Shown here piece by piece: positions 59,497 to 64,000 of a stretch of 64,000 nucleotides of DNA. Both the position numbers and the translations under genes were made by a program. How positions within the stretch are numbered: the stretch's first letter is position 1; every line of letters starts with the position of its first letter. The DNA comes from Bacteroides sp. (GTDB taxonomy: Bacteria; Bacteroidota; Bacteroidia; Bacteroidales; Bacteroidaceae), in NCBI GenBank assembly GCA_019416685.1, contig DXWV01000014.1:1-64000 (forward strand). The letters are read 5' to 3'. The notes beneath the pieces are model-generated. The model searched no databases. It was not told where the DNA came from and worked only from the letters and a program-made list of their open reading frames with translations.

Positions 59497-60582
59497 TTAT
59501 TTGTCTAACATATTATTTCGTATCCATTCTATAAGCAGATCGGCGATTTCGACATTATTAAGATCGGACATCAGGAAATGAGTATTGCCTCGGATACCGA
59601 TCTTTGGAAGTTCTATCAATGTGGCATTCCCACCGTAATGGTTGATTGCCTCTACGAATTTGCGTCCCATCTGCAATCGTACCCGCCAATTTTCACCACC
59701 GAGTTTATCGGTGTTTTCTTCGGGAATATAATCACCGAAATAGAGCACAATCGGAATCTGCGTCAGTTTCAGAAATTCATCCATCGGTACACCCGTCCCC
59801 GAGAGTGTTCCCGTCAGACTTGACATCGGATCGGGAATCTCTCCTTCCGGAAAGAGATACCCTCCGGGTTCCAAAGAGACGACTGCCCGGATATTCGGGT
59901 TTTCAATGGCTGCCAGCCATCCGGGAAATCCGCCTGCCGAATGTGTTACGAGAATACCCTCTCCGATACGGTCGAACAGTGCATTGAGTGCTGTAAGATC
60001 GGTTTTCATATCATGATTGCCAATGTCAGGCGTCATTTGGCGGAAGAACTGGTCGAGCGATATGGAATCGGTTGAGAATTGTACTCCGGGGTTGAAAAAC
60101 GGCCACTCACCGATACGCCAGATGTCAAACCACAGTTGCTCGTCGGCCTTCGGAACCAATTTTGTTTCAGCCGACGTGCGCCCCGCATCTCCACGGCCGG
60201 GCATATCGACAACATAAGTGCTGAAACCGCGTCGCAGTATCAAGGTCTGAAATCCTTCGCGACCGTCGGGAGTCGTTTGCCAGCAGCGGCCGGACTGTCC
60301 ATATCCGTGGACAAAGATCAGTGGCATCCGACAGGCATTGACCGGAATCTGGAAATCGACGACAGCATGGTCGGCATGATAACTCTGTCCTTGCTCAACG
60401 GGTGTAGTCCAGTCTATAAAGCGGCTGTTATCGTATTTTCCGGGTCGTTGTAATACTGTCCCACCAACCGCGAAGTTGCCTTGGCGGGTTATTGTGATCG
60501 GAGTTTCGTTCGGAGGAGCCTCTTGTCCATATCCTGCTATACTCAACAATGTCGCAAGCAATATTAATATATTTCTATTCAT
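59497..60582 (-). CDS. Exported alpha/beta hydrolase
   Basis: 361 aa from ATG 60582, which opens a signal peptide (MNRNILILLATLLSIAGYG). The longer frame to 60624 has no signal and overlaps the preceding gene's end. Alpha/beta-hydrolase motifs: F-V-H-G-Y-G-Q-S-G-R-C-W oxyanion loop, nucleophile Ser in V-T-H-S-A-G-G, and C-terminal His in G-N-T-H-F-L. The family includes esterases and lactonases. Part of the exported redox operon; substrate unknown. Confidence 0.87.
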   Translation of the reverse strand: MNRNILILLATLLSIAGYGQEAPPNETPITITRQGNFAVGGTVLQRPGKYDNSRFIDWTTPVEQGQSYHADHAVVDFQIPVNACRMPLIFVHGYGQSGRCWQTTPDGREGFQTLILRRGFSTYVVDMPGRGDAGRTSAETKLVPKADEQLWFDIWRIGEWPFFNPGVQFSTDSISLDQFFRQMTPDIGNHDMKTDLTALNALFDRIGEGILVTHSAGGFPGWLAAIENPNIRAVVSLEPGGYLFPEGEIPDPMSSLTGTLSGTGVPMDEFLKLTQIPIVLYFGDYIPEENTDKLGGENWRVRLQMGRKFVEAINHYGGNATLIELPKIGIRGNTHFLMSDLNNVEIADLLIEWIRNNMLDK

Positions 60583-60593
60583 CTCTTTACTAT

Positions 60594-60923
60594 TTATTCT
60601 TCGTTCGTTATGGGGGCGTACCATTGGGTAACTCCCAGATGTGCTTTTGTATTGATAGCTATATGTGTGAATCTGCTGTCGGGGGCCGCTCTATGCCAAT
60701 GCACTATCTCAGCCGGGATGGCTACTACATCGAATGTTTCACTGTCGGCTATCAACCGTTGAAGATATGTCGTGCCGTTAAAATTAGCACCTTCAATGGC
60801 AATCCCTTTAGGAAAGGTGGAGGCAGATGCAACAGGTTATGTTGTTTCAACCTTGTTTGCCGGTTTCGGGGTGCAGGCACCAAGTGTAGCAGTCAATAAA
60901 AATAAGCAAATTATCTTTTTCAT
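60594..60923 (-). pseudogene. Cupin lipoprotein with nonsense codon and internal deletion
   Basis: The frame starts as a lipoprotein (MKKIICLFLLTATLGAC), meets TAA at 60839-60837 (codon 29) and continues in the same frame to T-Y-L-Q-R-L-I-A-D-S-E-T-F. There it jumps to D-V-V-A-I-P-A-E-I-V-H-W-H-R-A-A-P-D-S-R-F-T-H-I-A-I. Alignment with the cupin part of the protein at 56133-56963 shows that about 45-48 residues, carrying the first metal-binding motif H-x-H, are missing at about 60729-60733. The rest ends normally. Too broken to act as a metal cupin. Confidence 0.85.
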
Positions 60924-60932
60924 GTCGAATAG

Positions 60933-62624
60933 TTATTTTAGATATTGTTTGAAGAAAGTGTCTAATTTCGGGAGTGTAATTTTTAGGTATTCCGGTTGGT
61001 CGTACAAATCCACATGCGTTGCTCCGGGGACTACAAACAGCTCTTTCGGCTCTGTGGCTTTCGAATATGCATCTTCCGAAAAATATTTTGATACGGCATT
61101 TTCTCCCACGATGAAGAGTAGCGGACGTGGCGATATGGTCTCGATCTGCGCAAATGGGAAAAAGTTCATCATCGGCGCAAGGCTTGTATAGGAATAATAG
61201 CCTGTAGAGTTGGGATGCTGGCCACGCTCCGGATTGTCGTAATAATCAAGGAAGTCAATGGCATACTTCGGTGTATTCTCATCTACCTTTTCGGGCAGGG
61301 CACGGATATCCTTACGTGCAGTTCCGCTGTATTCCGCTGTGCGTTGGCGACCGATTTCATCAAGAATTGCCATACGTTGCTTATACGTCTGTGAATTGCC
61401 CACACCTTGACGACGGGCACGTCCCATGTCGTACATGCTGATGGTTGCCAACGCCTTGATGCGATGGTCTATTTGCATTGCGCTGACAGAGTAACATCCT
61501 CCACCACAGATGCCGATGACACCGATTTTGCTGGTATCGACAGCCGGATAGTTCGTAAGGAAATCGACCGCCGCGCTGAAATCTTCCACCCGCACTTCGG
61601 GCGATTCGATACGGCGCGGATAACCGCCGCTCTCACCGTAATAGGAGGCATCGAAGGCCAGTGTCACATAGCCGAGTTCCGCCAACTTACGAGCATGAAG
61701 TCCCGAAGTCTGTTCCTTGATACCACCGAAAGGATGGCCGACGATAATAGCAGCATATCTCTTTGAAGGGTCATAGTTGGCAGGGAAATAAAGGTCGCCG
61801 ACCATATCGATCAGGAAACGGTTGTGAAACGTCACCTTCTGTTGCTTCACTCCATTTTCCAAGGGCACGACCGGAGTTCCTGGATCAGCTATCAATCCTT
61901 TGCTTTGCAGCAGTTCGTTCAATATCAGTTTGCCGCCATCGGCTTCATCGCGACCGATATTTTTTTCGACAATGGCCAGCACGCCACGTAACTCGTCTGG
62001 TGTCACTCCCACATTTAGTGCGATACCCATATGGCCTTTCAGCATCGGTTCCACGCCTTTGCCCAAAGAGGTGATTATGGCAACAGTCGACAGTTCCCGT
62101 TCGGCGTATGTCAGAACATCCCGCTCGAAAAGATCGGCGAAGAGATGTTCTTTGAGGAATACTTCAATCTCCGGAGCCAGTATGGCATAATCGGTTTTCG
62201 GTGCATTTGCCGGAACACCCGAAATTTCTGCAAGAATGTCGCGTCCGCGTTCGTATTTGCTGCGGGTATCCGTTATTGGCGACGTTTCACGTCCCCGGTC
62301 ATCCTCGATACCATTCACTTTACGTTCGTTGAGTACTGTAACGAGGGTTTGCAGCCCGCGCAGGGTACGCGGGAAACCGCAATAAGCGTAGGCGTGTACC
62401 ATTACTTCCTTGAGTTCACTGACGGTCATCCCGTCATTCAATCCGTCGATAAGGACGGTTTTCAATTTGTCGAGGTCTCCCTTGCCCGTAAGAGCCGCGA
62501 CCTCTGCGATGTGTTGCCGTTTACTGTTCATAACTTGTTCCGTTTTGGGCGTTTGGGCCGTTGCAATTCCGCATCCTAAGAAGGTACAGAACAGCGTTGT
62601 CATAATTCTCAATTTTATTCTCAT
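60933..62624 (-). CDS. Exported double-CMD/dienelactone-hydrolase-like fusion
   Basis: About 563 aa from ATG 62624, which begins a signal peptide (R-I-M-T-T-L-F-C-T-F-L-G-C-G-I-A-T-A); ATG 62636 adds four residues. Two carboxymuconolactone decarboxylase domains (about 30-105 and 140-220) lead to an alpha/beta hydrolase (about 255-563) with G-H-P-F-G-G. The nucleophile elbow G-I-C-G-G-G puts Cys where most hydrolases have Ser, as in dienelactone hydrolase (G-Y-C-L-G-G). Final His in G-A-T-H-V-D-L-Y. The combination suggests sequential steps on a lactone or carboxylactone. Confidence 0.85.
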   Translation of the reverse strand: MRIKLRIMTTLFCTFLGCGIATAQTPKTEQVMNSKRQHIAEVAALTGKGDLDKLKTVLIDGLNDGMTVSELKEVMVHAYAYCGFPRTLRGLQTLVTVLNERKVNGIEDDRGRETSPITDTRSKYERGRDILAEISGVPANAPKTDYAILAPEIEVFLKEHLFADLFERDVLTYAERELSTVAIITSLGKGVEPMLKGHMGIALNVGVTPDELRGVLAIVEKNIGRDEADGGKLILNELLQSKGLIADPGTPVVPLENGVKQQKVTFHNRFLIDMVGDLYFPANYDPSKRYAAIIVGHPFGGIKEQTSGLHARKLAELGYVTLAFDASYYGESGGYPRRIESPEVRVEDFSAAVDFLTNYPAVDTSKIGVIGICGGGCYSVSAMQIDHRIKALATISMYDMGRARRQGVGNSQTYKQRMAILDEIGRQRTAEYSGTARKDIRALPEKVDENTPKYAIDFLDYYDNPERGQHPNSTGYYSYTSLAPMMNFFPFAQIETISPRPLLFIVGENAVSKYFSEDAYSKATEPKELFVVPGATHVDLYDQPEYLKITLPKLDTFFKQYLK

Positions 62625-62637
62625 AATCTCTATCATT

Positions 62638-63141
62638 TTATTTATTACAAAAGCGTACGCAGTAATTGAGCAGCAACTCAATATGCGAGGCGATGATCGA
62701 TGCACTATGGCGGTCGATGGCATGGTGTAACTCTTCTCCGATTTCCCGCAGGTTATCACTTATGATTCGTCTCTCATGCTCCGACAACGCGCCTCGACAG
62801 CGACAGCATTTCGGATAGGTTTCGATACGGTTTTCAAGAGATGTGTCATGTAAAAGATCGGGATGGAACAATACACCCGAATAGCAGTCGGCATGCTGGT
62901 GTTGCTTCGAGTGTATCTCGATTGTTTCACCGGGATAAATTAATCGTAACCATTCCTTTTCCAATACTTTGTCCTGCTCCGGAGCGTTGTAATACAGGAG
63001 GCCGTAAAAATTACATATTATCTGAATATCCTCACTCAAATTCGTTTTCGACAGATCGACCATACAAATCAATGGATGCAGCGTTTCATGGCCCGTCAAT
63101 TTATTGAACAGGTCAATAGTCATGAGTCCTAAATTATTCAT
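62638..63141 (-). pseudogene. AraC-family regulator truncated before its DNA-binding domain
   Basis: 167 aa matching only the effector domain of the intact AraC gene at 63310. Shared segments are E-T-x-H-P-L near residue 20, P-x-L-L-H-x-T-S-L in the middle and I-E-L-L-L-N-Y-C-V-R-F at the end, after which a stop follows. The helix-turn-helix part (about 100 residues) is absent and the CMD fusion starts 14 bp on. A Cys-rich stretch (K-C-C-R-C-R-G, about residues 111-117) looks out of frame compared with the homologue and may reflect paired small indels. Confidence 0.7.
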
Positions 63142-63181
63142 TTGTACTATTGTTCTTTCTTTTATTTATTTTTCCACAATG

Positions 63182-63189
63182 CAAAATTA
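63182..63189 (-). promoter_or_regulatory. -7 box of the minus-strand redox operon
   Basis: TAATTTTG on the minus strand, 41 bp upstream of the truncated AraC gene. It would drive that gene and the operon down to 57986. Confidence 0.5.
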
Positions 63190-63276
63190 CGGACTGTCCG
63201 GACGCTTCTTAGGGTATGAATTACGGTTTTGAGTATAATTATTACAGATTAAAACAGATAACCCGAAGATATTTTC

Positions 63277-63284
63277 TACATTTG
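63277..63284 (+). promoter_or_regulatory. -7 box of the divergent AraC gene
   Basis: TACATTTG, 25 bp upstream of ATG 63310; no -33 TTG. It is back-to-back with the box at 63182-63189, so a regulator bound between them could control both. Confidence 0.5.
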
Positions 63285-63309
63285 CGTAGAAACAATGAAA
63301 TGAGCTGTT

Positions 63310-64000
63310 ATGGAGAAGATTATAAAGCTGAATACGATCAAAGATTACAATGATTTTTTGGGTATAGAAACTCCTCATCCATTGGTAAGTGTGATTAATG
63401 CTTCCAAGATCAAATCATTGCACCATGTCCGCAAAAACATCGGATTCTATGTCATTTATCTGAAAGACATCAAGTGTGCGGACCTGATAAAGTACGGTCG
63501 TAAATTCTACGACTTTCAGGAAGAGACGTTGGTATTTGCTGCTCCGGGACAAGTCATCGGCAACGACGACACGGGAGAATCGTTCCAGCCCAAAGGTTGG
63601 TGGCTGACATTTAAGCCTGAATTATTGCATGGTACATCGCTCGGACGCCACATGCATGATTATACATTCTTTTCCTATGCCGTCAATGAAGCATTACATC
63701 TCTCAAAGCAGGAAAGGCAGACGGTGATAGACTGCATGATGAAAATTGATGAGGAGATCAAAGGGGCGACGGACAAACACAGCAACCTGATCATTGCTTC
63801 GGCTATCGAGTTATTGTTAAACTATTGCGTCCGTTTCTATGACCGGCAGTTCATTACCCGTAAAAAGGAGAATAAAGATACGCTCGGTTCTTTTGAAGCG
63901 TTGTTGAACGATTATTTCACATCGGACAAGCCCTTGGAATTCGGTACACCGACCGTGGCATATTGTGCCGAACAATTGCATTTGTCTGCGAACTATTTCG
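63310..64000 (+). CDS. AraC-family transcriptional regulator (runs off the window)
   Basis: 230 codons are visible from ATG 63310, and the frame is open to the window edge. The N-terminal effector domain (to about 170) contains F-A-A-P-G-Q-V, G-W-W-L-T-F-K-P-E-L-L-H and L-L-L-N-Y-C-V-R-F-Y-D-R-Q-F. The first helix-turn-helix begins at the edge (T-V-A-Y-C-A-E-Q-L-H-L-S-A-N-Y-F). It is divergent from the redox operon and a likely regulator of it. Its homologous partner at 62638 has lost the DNA-binding part. Confidence 0.88.
   Translation, partial: MEKIIKLNTIKDYNDFLGIETPHPLVSVINASKIKSLHHVRKNIGFYVIYLKDIKCADLIKYGRKFYDFQEETLVFAAPGQVIGNDDTGESFQPKGWWLTFKPELLHGTSLGRHMHDYTFFSYAVNEALHLSKQERQTVIDCMMKIDEEIKGATDKHSNLIIASAIELLLNYCVRFYDRQFITRKKENKDTLGSFEALLNDYFTSDKPLEFGTPTVAYCAEQLHLSANYF

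Noticed and set aside
53522..64000. Integrative element carrying the redox cluster
   Set aside because: Despite an apparently higher GC content, no integrase, mobilisation gene, attachment-site repeat or tRNA lies at the visible edges; the right border is outside the window.

Overview
The window reads as a chromosomal segment of a Bacteroides species (order Bacteroidales). Promoters carry the Bacteroides -7 box TAnnTTTG, sometimes with a -33 TTG about 19-20 bp upstream, and E. coli-type promoters are not apparent. The gene families are typical of the genus: NigD-like, DUF4251 and DUF4595 proteins, Mfa/Fim type V pilus subunits, VIT1/CCC1 with a ferritin-like domain, and ECF sigma/anti-sigma pairs. 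No rRNA, integrase, transposase or CRISPR array was seen. There is one tRNA gene, tRNA-Ser(TGA).

Layout: 0-3 kb, a NigD-like lipoprotein and an ECF sigma gene coupled to a transmembrane beta-barrel partner. 3-6.4 kb, pyruvate formate-lyase (pflB) and its activase (pflA), split by a small cassette with a broken four-helix-bundle gene bracketed by inverted arrays of a 7-bp repeat. 6.7-15.4 kb, tRNA-Ser, a thioredoxin-fold protein without cysteines, and a type V fimbrial operon (small exported protein, fimbrillin-like lipoprotein, DUF3575, DUF3868/OmpA, Mfa1-type pilin, Mfa2/FimB anchor). The intergenic region before the operon is bounded by an 11-bp inverted repeat. 15.7-21.6 kb, an OprB-like porin behind the Mg2+ P-type ATPase MgtA, next to a histidine kinase/response regulator pair. 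Four heptamers at exact 11-bp steps lie just upstream of the mgtA promoter. 21.8-31 kb, envelope genes: NlpE-like lipoprotein, CNNM/CBS transporter, M48 peptidase, TonB-dependent receptor, esterase, DUF4595 lipoprotein, and an S41-type protein that has lost its catalytic dyad. 31-38 kb, MnmA, a LuxR-type regulator, an AAA/PD-(D/E)XK protein, DUF4251, VIT1 and KDG kinase. 38-50 kb, MFS exporter, PBP1C with an alpha-2-macroglobulin, and a polytopic membrane protein. 50-53 kb, a large stand-alone fimbrillin-like adhesin with a C-terminal FISUMP-like domain.

53.5-64 kb is an accessory-looking, apparently more GC-rich cluster, almost all on the minus strand: aldo/keto reductase, SDRs, two exported flavodoxins, carboxymuconolactone decarboxylases fused to a cupin or a dienelactone-hydrolase-like domain, an exported alpha/beta hydrolase, and AraC regulators. 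Most of the enzymes carry export signals, so the system probably acts in the envelope on a small, perhaps aromatic or electrophilic, compound; the substrate is unknown. Three genes in it (an SDR, a hexapeptide acetyltransferase and a cupin lipoprotein) have lost their middles while the outer parts stay in one frame, and one AraC gene has lost its DNA-binding domain. The cluster is therefore partly decayed.

The points most worth a second look are the heptamer-bracketed cassette in the pfl locus and its empty look-alike at 32.15 kb, the phased repeats upstream of mgtA, the in-frame internal deletions and exported redox cluster, the 23-bp-period array upstream of the AAA/nuclease gene, and the inverted repeat enclosing the fimbrial operon's upstream region.
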